A DNA stretch of 64,000 bases. Origin: Halalkalicoccus sp. NIPERK01. Lineage in GTDB: Archaea > Halobacteriota > Halobacteria > Halobacteriales > Halalkalicoccaceae. Below are positions 23,709 through 31,900 of the stretch, in pieces (position 1 is the first letter of the stretch; each line of letters opens with the position of its first letter). The position numbers and the translations under genes were made by a program. The stretch covers positions 186,001 to 250,000 of the forward strand of contig NZ_JASVVV010000003.1 in NCBI RefSeq assembly GCF_030287405.1, written 5' to 3'. The notes beneath the pieces were generated by a model, which was given only the letters and a program-made list of their open reading frames with translations, was not told the origin of the DNA and made no database searches.

Positions 23709-25511
23709 TCACTTCCCCCAGAAGGGGTCCCGACGGCGCTGTTTGTCGAGGTACATCTGGAGAACCTCGCGTTCGTCGGCCGGGATGTCCTCGGTGAGTT
23801 CCTGTTCGAGGATCTTCGCGTGTTTCTCGGGGATCTCGATCCAGAGTTCGTCGCCCTCCTCGATCTGTCTGCCGACCGTCGGCCCGTCGATGGCGACGCT
23901 GACGCGTTTGCCCTGTCGGGCCTCCGCGACGTCCTCGCCCTGTTCCTGGATGCCCTTGATCCGTCCCACACGCGTGGGTTCGTTGCCCTCGAACTTCGCG
24001 ACCTGGGCGTTGTTTCTCACGGTGCCGCCGAGCACTTCGACGCCCACCACGGCGGGGTTGTTCTGGCGGAACGTGTGGTCCATGAGCAGTTGGAACCGTC
24101 CCGGTCGGGTGATGTTCTCGAGGATCGTCTCCTGCTGGGCGCGCTTCGAGTCCTCGACGTACTCGTCGTACTCCTCGACGAGCTGGTAGATCACGTCGTC
24201 GCGAAAGACCCGGACCTCGCTCTCGTCGGCGTGGCGTTTCGCGTCGCCCAGCACCTCGACGTTGAACCCGAGGATCGCCCGGTGGATCGGCTCGTCGGCG
24301 GTGCTCGCGACCGAAACGTCCCGCGGCGCGATGTCGCCCACTTCGGCGCGCATGATCGGGATCTCGGCCTCCGCCAGCGCGTTCGCCATCGCCTCGAGAC
24401 TGCCGAGGGTGTCGGCCTTGACGACGACGCCCTCCTCCTCGGTCTCGACCTCGACCTCCGCGAGTTCGGCCTCGACCTCCGCGATCACGTCGTCGATCTC
24501 GCGGTCGCGTACCACGCGGACGGGCGCGCCGGCCATCGCCTCCTCGAGGTCGGGCGCGGCGATCTTCAGGCCCGCCGCCGCTCCCACCTCGTCGACGCGG
24601 TCGAACCGGCTCTCGGCCCGAATCTCGGCCAGCGGGCGGGGCTGGAGCAGCGCGCGCACGTCCGTGACGATCGGCTCGTGCGTGCCGCCGACGACGATGG
24701 TCTCGTCCTCCCTGACGGTGCCGTCGTAGAGCACCACGTCGACGGTCGCCCCGAAGCCCTTCTCGTCTTTGACCTCCAGCACCGTGCCCGCGCCGGGCCC
24801 CGAGACGTCGATCTCCATGGCCTCTTTCATGTACCGCTGGGAGAGGCCCATGAGGACGGTCAACAGGTCGGGGATGCCCTCGCCGGTCATCGCGCTGACG
24901 GGGACGACCCCGACGTTCTTCTGGAAGTCCTGCACCCGCCAGTAGAGATCGGCGGAGAAGCCGTGATCCGAGAGTTCGCCGATGAGTTCGTAGAGGCGCT
25001 CGTCGAGTCGCGAGCGCGCCCGGTCGCTCTGGGCCTCGTAGGTCCGCTGGACGGGGCTGTCCTCGCGGGGGTTCCAGCCCGCGACCGTGTCGATCTTGTT
25101 CGCGGCGACGACGAAGGGCGTCGAGGAGTCCTGCAGGATGGTGATCGCCTCGATCGTCTGGGGCTGGAAGCCGTCGGTGACGTCGACGACGAGGATCGCG
25201 ATGTCCGCGAGCGCGCCGCCGCGCGAACGGAGGGTGGTAAACGAGTGGTGGCCCGGCGTGTCGATGAACAGGAGCCCCGGAAGGTCGAAGTCGTCGGGGT
25301 CGACGAGGCTGCCCGCGACCCGCGAGACCGTCTCCAGAGGAACGGCCGTCGCCCCGATGTGCTGGGTGATCGCGCCGGCCTCGCCCTCGATCACCGCCGA
25401 GCCGCGGATCTTGTCCAGAAGGCTGGTCTTCCCGTGATCGACGTGCCCGAGGACGGCGACGATCGGCGTCCTGAGCCCCGACGACGTCCGTGTTGTATCT
25501 GTGTCCGACAT
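23709..25511 (-). CDS. infB: Translation initiation factor aIF5B (IF-2 homologue)
   Basis: GTPase that joins ribosomal subunits and positions initiator tRNA. The 600-residue archaeal form has the G domain at the very N-terminus: G1 GHVDHGKT (22-29), then DTPGHHSF (G3) and ANKIDTV (G4). Barrel domain II follows, then the alpha/beta/alpha domain III (VVKADTLGSLEAMANAL), the long connecting helix and domain IV. Unlike several haloarchaeal and methanogen homologues, it carries no intein. It is divergent from the PRC-barrel/nob1 operon across 121 bp. Confidence 0.96.
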   Translation of the reverse strand: MSDTDTTRTSSGLRTPIVAVLGHVDHGKTSLLDKIRGSAVIEGEAGAITQHIGATAVPLETVSRVAGSLVDPDDFDLPGLLFIDTPGHHSFTTLRSRGGALADIAILVVDVTDGFQPQTIEAITILQDSSTPFVVAANKIDTVAGWNPREDSPVQRTYEAQSDRARSRLDERLYELIGELSDHGFSADLYWRVQDFQKNVGVVPVSAMTGEGIPDLLTVLMGLSQRYMKEAMEIDVSGPGAGTVLEVKDEKGFGATVDVVLYDGTVREDETIVVGGTHEPIVTDVRALLQPRPLAEIRAESRFDRVDEVGAAAGLKIAAPDLEEAMAGAPVRVVRDREIDDVIAEVEAELAEVEVETEEEGVVVKADTLGSLEAMANALAEAEIPIMRAEVGDIAPRDVSVASTADEPIHRAILGFNVEVLGDAKRHADESEVRVFRDDVIYQLVEEYDEYVEDSKRAQQETILENITRPGRFQLLMDHTFRQNNPAVVGVEVLGGTVRNNAQVAKFEGNEPTRVGRIKGIQEQGEDVAEARQGKRVSVAIDGPTVGRQIEEGDELWIEIPEKHAKILEQELTEDIPADEREVLQMYLDKQRRRDPFWGK

Positions 25512-25632
25512 CCTACCACCCGAGAAGCTCGTGTCCTAGCCGAACGGGGCGCGGTAGTTAAGTCCATCGTAGCGCGCAAACCGGGAAATCGGCCCCGTGG
25601 CGTTTATTAGCGTCCGCTCTCTTCTGTGGGGT

Positions 25633-25878
25633 ATGTCGGAGATACTGGCGGAGAACCTCTCGGGAAAGGCGGTCATGGGTGCGGACGGTGCCGAACTCGG
25701 GATGCTGTACAACATCACGATGGACATCAAGACCGGCGAACTCCACGACCTGGTGGTCACGCCGAACGACGACATCACCGCGGCGGACCTCGGGCTCGAA
25801 CTCGACGAGGAGAACCGACTGCGAATGCCCGTCTCCCGGGTGCAGGCCGTCAAAGACTACATCGTCGTCCAGCGCTAA
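25633..25878 (+). CDS. PRC-barrel domain protein
   Basis: An 81-residue small beta-barrel protein: GKAVMGADGAELGMLYNITMDIKTGELHDLVVTP, then SRVQAVKDYIVVQR. This is the stand-alone PRC-barrel common in Euryarchaeota. The barrel is related to the RimM C-terminal domain and is likely a ribosome or RNA-processing partner. The start at 25633 is preferred over 25597, which adds 12 non-conserved residues. Its stop (25876-25878) directly abuts the nob1 ATG, a tight link with rRNA maturation. Confidence 0.88.
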   Translation: MSEILAENLSGKAVMGADGAELGMLYNITMDIKTGELHDLVVTPNDDITAADLGLELDEENRLRMPVSRVQAVKDYIVVQR

Positions 25879-26337
25879 ATGTACGTCCTCGATTCTTCTG
25901 CGTTCATCCACGAGTACCACACGACGGAGCAGACCGCGAGCGTCCCGCTCGTCCGGGAGGAACTCGAGGACGAGAGCGCCTACCGTTACGACGCCATGGA
26001 GGGCTCGGGAATGCACATCCACATCCCGACCGACGAGACGGTCGACACGGTCAAGCGGGCGGCCGCGGAACTCGGCGATCTCGAGGAACTCTCGCGGACG
26101 GACGTCCGCCTCATCGCGACCACGTTCGAGCTTGACGGCACCCTCGTGACCGACGACTACGCGATGCAGAACGTCGCCGAGAAACTCAACGTCGACGTCG
26201 AGGTGATCGCCCGCGAGGGGATCACCGAGCAGCGCCGCTGGACGTTCCAGTGTCAGGGCTGTGGTCGGGAGTTCGACGAACAGCACGACCGCTGTGAGGT
26301 CTGCGGGAGTCCGCTCGCGCGCAAGAACCCCACCTAG
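25879..26337 (+). CDS. nob1: rRNA endonuclease Nob1
   Basis: Cuts the 3' end of pre-16S rRNA during 30S maturation. The 152-residue protein has an N-terminal PIN domain (MYVLDSSAFIHEY with the first Asp; later acids in LIATTFELDGTLVTDDYAMQNVA). After it comes a zinc ribbon CQGCG ... CEVCG, the two CxxC pairs typical of Nob1. It follows the PRC-barrel gene with zero spacing. Its stop codon overlaps the stop of the opposite-strand 48-aa gene. Confidence 0.94.
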   Translation: MYVLDSSAFIHEYHTTEQTASVPLVREELEDESAYRYDAMEGSGMHIHIPTDETVDTVKRAAAELGDLEELSRTDVRLIATTFELDGTLVTDDYAMQNVAEKLNVDVEVIAREGITEQRRWTFQCQGCGREFDEQHDRCEVCGSPLARKNPT

Positions 26338-26480
26338 CGCGCGACCGTCTCGCGTCGTTCGAGTCCGATCGTGACGAGTTGGTGGAGGACTTCCGTCTCG
26401 GTCAGGCCGTACTCCTGTGCGATGGCGTCGACCCTCGCCGCGAGTTGGTCGTCGCACACGAGGCTGTACCGCTGGGTCAT
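26334..26480 (-). CDS. Small ribbon-helix-helix-like protein (48 aa)
   Basis: A 48-residue protein: a beta strand RYSLVC, then helix LAARVDAIAQEYG and helix TETEVLHQLVTIGLERRE. That is the CopG/Arc ribbon-helix-helix pattern, which binds DNA as a dimer. Minus-strand TTTTATATC (26503-26512) is a strong TATA about 27 bp upstream of the ATG, so the message is leaderless. Its stop codon overlaps the nob1 stop by two bases on the opposite strand. No toxin partner is present, so it may be a free-standing regulator. Confidence 0.75.
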   Translation of the reverse strand: MTQRYSLVCDDQLAARVDAIAQEYGLTETEVLHQLVTIGLERRETVAR

Positions 26481-26502
26481 ACCCTCCTCTACGACGCCAT
26501 CC

Positions 26503-26512
26503 GATATAAAAC
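26503..26512 (-). promoter_or_regulatory. TATA box of the 48-aa RHH gene
   Basis: GTTTTATATC on the minus strand, centred 27 bp upstream of the ATG at 26480, in an AT-rich island running to about 26560. Confidence 0.65.
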
Positions 26513-26573
26513 TATGTCAGACTTCTATAACTTCTCTATCGAAGTTACATATCCACTGTCAGATAGGAGGCGG

Positions 26574-27863
26574 TCAGTCGATCACGAGGCGGGTCTTCTC
26601 CTCGACCGCGCGCGCCTCCTCGAACTCCCCGCCGCCGAGCAGGCCGCGGGCGGCGCGTTTGCCCCACTCGACTGCGGGCTGTTCGAAGGTCGGCACCGAG
26701 AACAGTTCGCCCGCGACGATGCAGGCCGCCTCCAGGACATAGAGGAGGCCCCCGAGTTCGTGGGCATCGACGCGCTCGATCTCGATCCGAATCGAGGGCC
26801 GACCCGCCGCCGCCAGACTCGCCTCGGTCGCCTCGAACTCGGCGTCGAGTAGCTCCCCGAGCGACGCACCGCCGAGGTACGCCAACCCCTCCAACTCCGT
26901 CTCGGGGATCGTCAGGTCGGTCCGCTCGCGCGGGCGGGCGAGCGTCACCATCGCGTTGCGGGGGCCCGCCCGATACAGCTGGAGCTGTGAGTGCTGATCG
27001 GTCGCGCCGAGCGCGCGCGCCGGGAGCTGGCCGACGCCGTCCTTGCCGAGGCTCTCGGCCCACAGCTGGGCGAACCACTCGGCGAAGGTCTCGAGGGATT
27101 CGGCGTAGGGCATCATCGCGTTGACCGTCCACCCACGGCCGGCCAGCGCGTAGGTCGTCGCGCCGTAGGCGTACGCGGGGGTCTCGAACAGCGATCCCGA
27201 GAGCGTTTCTGCCTCCGCGCCCGCCCCCGCGAGCAGTCCTTCGACGTCGCCGCCGCCGAGCGCCGCGACCGGCAGCGCCACCGTCGAGAGTACGGAGAAC
27301 CGGCCCGGAACCCCCGCGGGAACGTCGAGGACGGGAAGGTCGTGGCGTTCGGCGAGATCCCTGAGGTTGCCCTCCTCGCCCGTCGTGACGAGGGTGCGCT
27401 TGGTCCAGTCCACTCCCGCAGAATCCATCGCCTCGCGGGCGACGAGGAAGTTCGCGAGCGTCTCCGCCGTGGTTCCCGACCGCGAGACGACGTGCAGTGC
27501 CGTCCGCGAGAGGTCGAGCGAGTCCAGCAGCCTCGCGGTGTGCTCGGGGTCGACGTTGTCGAGCGTGTGGACGTCGATGTCGACGTCGAGGGCGTCGGCG
27601 AGCGTCGCCGCGCCCAGCGCGCTGCCGCCGATCCCGACGACCAGCAGGGTGTCGCAGTCGATCGGGTCGACCGCCGCGCGGATCGCGTCGGGGTCGGCGG
27701 TCTCGGGGAGCGCGAGGGCGGCGTACCCGTGCTCGCGCTCGTCGATCCCCGCCTCGATCCGGTCGTGGGCCGCGGCGACCCGCTCGTCGAGCCGTTCGAG
27801 GGCCTCGCGCGAGACGCCGGGCGTGGCGACCGACTCCAGGGCGTTGCCGATGTCGATTTCCAT
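26574..27863 (-). CDS. pgi: Glucose-6-phosphate isomerase
   Basis: Interconverts glucose-6-phosphate and fructose-6-phosphate. The 429-residue protein belongs to the classical PGI superfamily, not the cupin type of Thermococcales. GIGGSALG binds phosphate, SRSGTTAETL is the second phosphate loop, and GRFSVLSTVALPVA, LPARALGATDQHSQLQ and the C-terminal EEKTRLVID are recognisable. In haloarchaea it serves mainly gluconeogenesis. It is divergent from a membrane protein gene 85 bp away. Confidence 0.95.
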   Translation of the reverse strand: MEIDIGNALESVATPGVSREALERLDERVAAAHDRIEAGIDEREHGYAALALPETADPDAIRAAVDPIDCDTLLVVGIGGSALGAATLADALDVDIDVHTLDNVDPEHTARLLDSLDLSRTALHVVSRSGTTAETLANFLVAREAMDSAGVDWTKRTLVTTGEEGNLRDLAERHDLPVLDVPAGVPGRFSVLSTVALPVAALGGGDVEGLLAGAGAEAETLSGSLFETPAYAYGATTYALAGRGWTVNAMMPYAESLETFAEWFAQLWAESLGKDGVGQLPARALGATDQHSQLQLYRAGPRNAMVTLARPRERTDLTIPETELEGLAYLGGASLGELLDAEFEATEASLAAAGRPSIRIEIERVDAHELGGLLYVLEAACIVAGELFSVPTFEQPAVEWGKRAARGLLGGGEFEEARAVEEKTRLVID

Positions 27864-27948
27864 ACCGGGTGCGCGCGGGCGCGGCGCAAAAGGGTTGTCG
27901 TCCTCGCCGACCGGGGTGCTTATTCGCCCGCCCGCCCAACCTCCGGCG

Positions 27949-28461
27949 ATGGCAGAGGAGCGGACGTATTCGGGGTTGCTCGGCTCGTTTCGCTACTCCT
28001 TCGGCGCGAGCGACTCGCCCGTCTACCGGGGGTACGTCCTCGTCAGCGCCCTCGTCTCGCTCCTCTTGGCGTTGCTGTTCACGCTCGCGCTGATCGGCGT
28101 CATCGCCGCCACCCTCGGGGCCTCCGAGTCGATCACGTTCGTGCGCTCGTTTTTCCTCCTCGTCGGGATGCTCGTGATCGCGCCGATCCTCGCGCCGGTC
28201 CTGTTGGTCGCCCGTCGCCACCGGCGGCGCTCCGGTTCGGGAACCGCCTACGACACCGCCCTCGCGCTCGGCGGCTTCCTCTTTATCGGCGCGCTCTACC
28301 TCGGACTCGTGATCTCGGTCCCGCCGGACCTGCAGGAGTCGACGGGCGGCGTCCTCGGGGCCGTCGTCGACGCCCTGTACGCGCTGCCGTCCCCGTTGGG
28401 GGTCGTCCCGCCGCTTCTCGCGGTGGCCCTCATCGTCGCCCTCCACCGGCGGTTCCGGTAG
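27949..28461 (+). CDS. Four-helix membrane protein of unknown function
   Basis: A 170-residue protein. A 25-residue cytosolic start (ERTYSGLLGSFRYSFG) is followed by hydrophobic helices at about 29-52, 63-84, 105-122 and 148-166, with an Arg-rich loop (RRHRRRSGS) between helices 2 and 3. The positive loop suggests that both termini face the cytoplasm. No transporter motif is visible. The ATG at 27949 is the first after a TATA-like GGTGCTTATTCG (about 27915-27926). It lies 37 bp upstream of the DUF5812-like gene and may be cotranscribed. Confidence 0.65.
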   Translation: MAEERTYSGLLGSFRYSFGASDSPVYRGYVLVSALVSLLLALLFTLALIGVIAATLGASESITFVRSFFLLVGMLVIAPILAPVLLVARRHRRRSGSGTAYDTALALGGFLFIGALYLGLVISVPPDLQESTGGVLGAVVDALYALPSPLGVVPPLLAVALIVALHRRFR

Positions 28462-28498
28462 GCGAAATCGACAAAGGGGTCCGCGGCCTTTCCCCCAC

Positions 28499-28963
28499 AT
28501 GGACGAGACCGCCGGAACGTTTCTCGTGACCCACGCCGACGACGCCGCCGCGATCCTCCGGGACGTCGAGACGGGGCAGGTCCACACCCTCGCTTCGAAC
28601 CCCGGCCTCGAGGAGGGCGAGGCCATAGAGGGCGAACTCGCGCCCGAACCCCCGGTCGAGGCGACGTGGGAACTCCGCGAGATCGACGGGCGCCGGACGC
28701 TGTCGGTCGAGGAGAGCGAGGAGCCGCCCACGAGCCAGGAACGCGAGATCGCCGCCGCACAGGGGATGGGGGAGGTCACCCGGCGCGAGCGGGCGGGCAT
28801 CGGCGAGATCCACGTGCTGACGGTGCCGCCCGAGCGGACCGACGAGGCGGTCGCCGAGATCCGCGCGGACGAGGAGACGCTCGCGCGGGCGGCGCGCTAC
28901 GGCGTCGAGCGGGTGGAGATCCGCGCCGAGGAGGGGATCGTGAGCGTTCGCTATCTGCCCTAG
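28499..28963 (+). CDS. Conserved haloarchaeal protein (DUF5812-like)
   Basis: A 154-residue acidic soluble protein. The start GTFLVTHADDAAAILRDVETGQVHTL followed by ASNPGLEEGEAIEG fits the DUF5812 pattern I know from Halobacteria. It looks like an OB-like barrel followed by an alpha/beta half with GEIHVLTVPPERTDEAVAEI. There are no cysteines or catalytic motifs. Its stop overlaps the stop of the convergent 104-aa gene (28960-28963). Function unknown. Confidence 0.65.
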   Translation: MDETAGTFLVTHADDAAAILRDVETGQVHTLASNPGLEEGEAIEGELAPEPPVEATWELREIDGRRTLSVEESEEPPTSQEREIAAAQGMGEVTRRERAGIGEIHVLTVPPERTDEAVAEIRADEETLARAARYGVERVEIRAEEGIVSVRYLP

Positions 28964-29274
28964 GCCGGTCCGCCCGCGCTCTGGACGCGCCACCCGCCCT
29001 CGATTCCGCAGGCCTCTCGAACGCTGTACTCGACCTCGGTGTCGCGCGTGACCTCGTCGCCGCCCTCGACCGCCTCGATCCGCAGGGGAACGTCGAGCGT
29101 GTTGCCACAGCAGCCCACGCCGACGAACTCCTCCCACTCGTCGCCCTCCCGTACGCGCCCGAGCGTCTTCGTGAGATACGCGCGGAAGGCGGGCTTCTCG
29201 ACCTGGAATCGCCCCCAGTCGCTCAGGTCCGCGGGGTACGAGACGACGATCCGTTCCGCCGCGTTCGATGCCAT
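28960..29274 (-). CDS. Conserved hypothetical protein with a CCG motif
   Basis: A 104-residue protein with a GVGCCGNTLDVPLRIEAVEGG segment in the middle and a third Cys in YSVREACGIEGGW. The N-terminal half (RIVVSYPADLSDWGRFQ) is basic-acidic helical. The vicinal cysteines might bind metal or form a disulfide. The start at 29274 is chosen because the same frame upstream is antisense to secF. It is divergent from secF across 81 bp. I do not recognise the family. Confidence 0.55.
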   Translation of the reverse strand: MASNAAERIVVSYPADLSDWGRFQVEKPAFRAYLTKTLGRVREGDEWEEFVGVGCCGNTLDVPLRIEAVEGGDEVTRDTEVEYSVREACGIEGGWRVQSAGGPA

Positions 29275-29324
29275 ACCCGGGGTAGGGACTCGAGGGGGAA
29301 AAGCACACACCCGACGGATACGAA

Positions 29325-29335
29325 CGTTTATTTTT
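29325..29335 (+). promoter_or_regulatory. TATA box of the secF-secD operon
   Basis: CGTTTATTTTT is centred 26 bp upstream of the secF ATG (29356), the spacing expected for a leaderless start. It is the most AT-rich stretch of the intergenic region. Confidence 0.65.
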
Positions 29336-29355
29336 GGCCGTGTCCGAGCGGACGT

Positions 29356-30216
29356 ATGCTCGATGCGACGGTGCCGGTGGTCGAATACTCCCGGTACTCG
29401 AACCGCCAACTGGCGGCGGTCCCCCTCGCTCTTCTCGCGCTCTCGCTTCTCGTCATCGCGGGCATGTGGGTGACGACGGGGACGCCGGTCGACCCCGGCA
29501 TCGACTTCACCGGCGGCACCGAACTCCAGATCCAGACCGACGCCCCACAGGGGGAGATCGAGACCGCCTTCGAGACCGAACCCGAGTCGGTCCAGTCGAT
29601 CGCCACGGGCGACGGCGAGTACATCGTCACGTTCCAGTCGACCGACACCGGGGCGATAGAACAACAGGCCACGGAGGCCGGCTTCACCGTCATCTCGATA
29701 TCCAGCACCTCGGCGTCGTTCGGCGCCGAAACCCAGTTTCAGGCGGTCGTCGGCGTCGCCATCGCGTTCGCCGGGATGAGCGCGCTGGTCGCGCTGATGT
29801 TCCGGACGTTCGTGCCCTCGATCGCGGTCGTCCTCTCGGCGTTCAGCGACATCGTCATCCCGGTGGCGCTGATGAACCTCTTCGGGATTCAACTCTCGCT
29901 GGGAACGGTCGCCGCGCTGTTGATGCTGATCGGCTACAGCGTCGACTCGGATCTCCTGCTGAACAACCACGTCCTGCGCCGTCGCGGCGACTTCTACGAG
30001 AGCACCCACCGGGCGATGCGCACCGGGGTGACGATGACGGTCACGTCGATCCTCGCGATGCTCGTGATGACGAGCGTCGCGACGCTCTTTGCGATCCCGC
30101 TGCTCCCGGCGATCGGCCTCGTCCTCGTCTTCGGCCTGCTGGCCGACCTGATGAACACCTACCTGCTCAACGTGAGCCTGCTTCGCTGGTACAAGTACGA
30201 GGGGGTCGCCCGATGA
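29356..30216 (+). CDS. secF: Protein-export membrane protein SecF
   Basis: Partner of SecD in the RND-like complex that supports Sec translocation from the outside. The 286-residue protein has TM1 (about 20-43), an extracytoplasmic domain with the D-x-G-T-E motif (IDFTGGTELQIQT), and then five closely packed helices. The conserved GYSVDSDLLLNNHVLRR loop in TM4-TM5 is the SecF signature. The secF-secD order, with a 4-bp ATGA overlap, is the usual one in haloarchaea. There is no yajC, as in archaea generally. Confidence 0.94.
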   Translation: MLDATVPVVEYSRYSNRQLAAVPLALLALSLLVIAGMWVTTGTPVDPGIDFTGGTELQIQTDAPQGEIETAFETEPESVQSIATGDGEYIVTFQSTDTGAIEQQATEAGFTVISISSTSASFGAETQFQAVVGVAIAFAGMSALVALMFRTFVPSIAVVLSAFSDIVIPVALMNLFGIQLSLGTVAALLMLIGYSVDSDLLLNNHVLRRRGDFYESTHRAMRTGVTMTVTSILAMLVMTSVATLFAIPLLPAIGLVLVFGLLADLMNTYLLNVSLLRWYKYEGVAR

Positions 30217-31784
30217 GCACGCTCGGCCTCGTCCGGAAGCACTGGCGGATCACCCTGCTGGTCGTGCTCGTGGCGGTCAGCGCGGTGGTTCTGTTCGCCC
30301 CCCAGTTCGCCCCCGGCGACGGCGAAGGCGGCGAACAGGTCGCCGAGACCGGCCCGACGAACCTCCAGTTCGGCCTCGAACTCTCGGGCGGGACGCGGAT
30401 CCGCGCGCCGCTGGCCGGCCTCACCGCCGAGGGTCTCGACGTCGACCCCGGTCAGGAGGCCGACATCGAGTCGGCGATCGCGGAGGAACTGGGCATCAGC
30501 GGGCGCGACGTGAACGTCTACCCCGGCGAGTCCGAGGACGATGGACGGATCGAGGTCACGACCGACACCGTGAGCGAGGAGGAGTTCCTCGCCGCCTTGC
30601 GGGCGGCCGGCTACGACGAGGTCGACGAGGGCGACGTCCGGCAGGGCGTGACCGAGGAGACCGTCGACGACGCCGTCGAGGTCCTCGAGGACAAGATCCG
30701 CGAATCGCCCTTCGCGACGGGCGACGTCCAGAAGTCGACCTCCTCGACCGGCGAGCATTTCGTGGTCGTCGAGGTGCCCGGCCAGGACAGGGAGACGGTG
30801 ATCGACCTGATCGAGGACCGCGGGTTCGTCGAGGTCTACGCCCACCACCCGACCGACGACGGCTACACCAACACCACCGCGATCCAACCGGACGACATCC
30901 AGTCGATCGGCCAGCCCGCGGACGAACCGCCCTACGGCCCCCACGTGTCGATCACGCTCAGCGAGAACGGTGCCGAGGACTTCTCGCAGGTGATGCAGGA
31001 GACGGGCTTCACCCAGGAGGGCGTCGAGGCCTGCCGGTGGGAGCAGAACCCCGACGACCCGGGCTACTGCCTGCTGACCGTCGTCGACGGCGAGGTGGTC
31101 TACTCGGCGAGCCTCGGCGAGAGCCTCGCGGCGAGCATGGAGTCGGGCGCGTACCTCAACGATCGATCGTTCGTCATGAGCGGCGAGTCGATCGACGACG
31201 TGCGCACCCTCCGGGTGAACCTGCTGGCGGGGACGACGCCCGCGCCGCTCGACATCGAGGCGGGCACGCAGTACTACCTCGAACCCAGCCTCGCCGACGA
31301 CTTCAAGCTCTACTCGCTCGTGACGGGTCTGATCTCCGTGGTGGCCGTCTCGGGGGTCGTCGCGATCCGCTACGGCCGCCCCCGGATCGCCGGCCCGATG
31401 ATCCTGACCGCCGCGGCCGAGGTCTTTTTACTTCTGGGCTTCGCCGCCGCCGTCGGCTATCCGCTCGATCTCGCGGCGATCGCGGGCTTCATCGCCGTCG
31501 TCGGCACCGGCGTGGACGACCTGATCATCATCGCCGACGAGATCCTCCAGGAGGGGGACGTCTCGACGGGCCGGGTGTTCGAGTCCCGCTTCAGGAAGGC
31601 GTTCTGGGTGATCGGCGCGGCCGCGGCGACGACGATCATCGCCATGTCGCCGCTGGCGTTCATGAGCCTCGGCGACCTGACCGGGTTCGCGCTGTTCACC
31701 ATCGTCGGCGTGCTGATCGGCGTGCTCGTCACCCGGCCGGCCTACGGCGACGTCCTCCGGATCCTGCTGACGATCGACCGCTGA
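30213..31784 (+). CDS. secD: Protein-export membrane protein SecD
   Basis: A 523-residue RND-type protein with TM1 (about 11-29) and a large external P1-head domain. The LSGGTRIRAPL motif is near the start, DAVEVLEDKIRES in the middle and VSITLSENGAEDFSQVM further on. C-terminal helices follow, with the conserved GTGVDDLIIIADEILQE (D-x-x-I-I-x-A-D-E) that carries proton-coupled residues. It is cotranslated with secF. The stop codon TGA (31782-31784) shares its last base with the 16-bp left arm of inverted-repeat copy A. Confidence 0.94.
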   Translation: MSTLGLVRKHWRITLLVVLVAVSAVVLFAPQFAPGDGEGGEQVAETGPTNLQFGLELSGGTRIRAPLAGLTAEGLDVDPGQEADIESAIAEELGISGRDVNVYPGESEDDGRIEVTTDTVSEEEFLAALRAAGYDEVDEGDVRQGVTEETVDDAVEVLEDKIRESPFATGDVQKSTSSTGEHFVVVEVPGQDRETVIDLIEDRGFVEVYAHHPTDDGYTNTTAIQPDDIQSIGQPADEPPYGPHVSITLSENGAEDFSQVMQETGFTQEGVEACRWEQNPDDPGYCLLTVVDGEVVYSASLGESLAASMESGAYLNDRSFVMSGESIDDVRTLRVNLLAGTTPAPLDIEAGTQYYLEPSLADDFKLYSLVTGLISVVAVSGVVAIRYGRPRIAGPMILTAAAEVFLLLGFAAAVGYPLDLAAIAGFIAVVGTGVDDLIIIADEILQEGDVSTGRVFESRFRKAFWVIGAAAATTIIAMSPLAFMSLGDLTGFALFTIVGVLIGVLVTRPAYGDVLRILLTIDR

Positions 31785-31885
31785 TAGGGAGTATCGTAGC
31801 CAACCGTCTAGTGCGACTCACGAGAACTGACGCCGTGGTTCGATCCCTGGGTAGAAGATCCATGGACCCCTACGATACTCCCTAT
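31784..31885. repeat. Stop-adjacent inverted-repeat element, copy A
   Basis: A perfect 16-bp inverted repeat, ATAGGGAGTATCGTAG (31784-31799) and its complement (31870-31885), encloses a 70-nt loop with GACGCCGTGGTTCGATCCC (31838-31856). It begins on the last base of the secD stop codon and ends 15 bp before the stop of the convergent membrane-protein gene. It is the best-preserved of three related copies. The GGTTCGATCC block looks like a tRNA T-arm, but no cloverleaf folds. Confidence 0.75.
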
Positions 31886-31900
31886 GAGTATTGGCCGCGA

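Noticed and set aside
23709-25511. Intein in aIF5B
   Set aside because: I looked because aIF5B is a known intein host in archaea, but the G domain and later domains are continuous, with no Hint or LAGLIDADG blocks.
23820-25610. 596-residue plus-strand ORF opposite infB
   Set aside because: Antisense shadow of aIF5B with a composition typical of reverse-frame translation.
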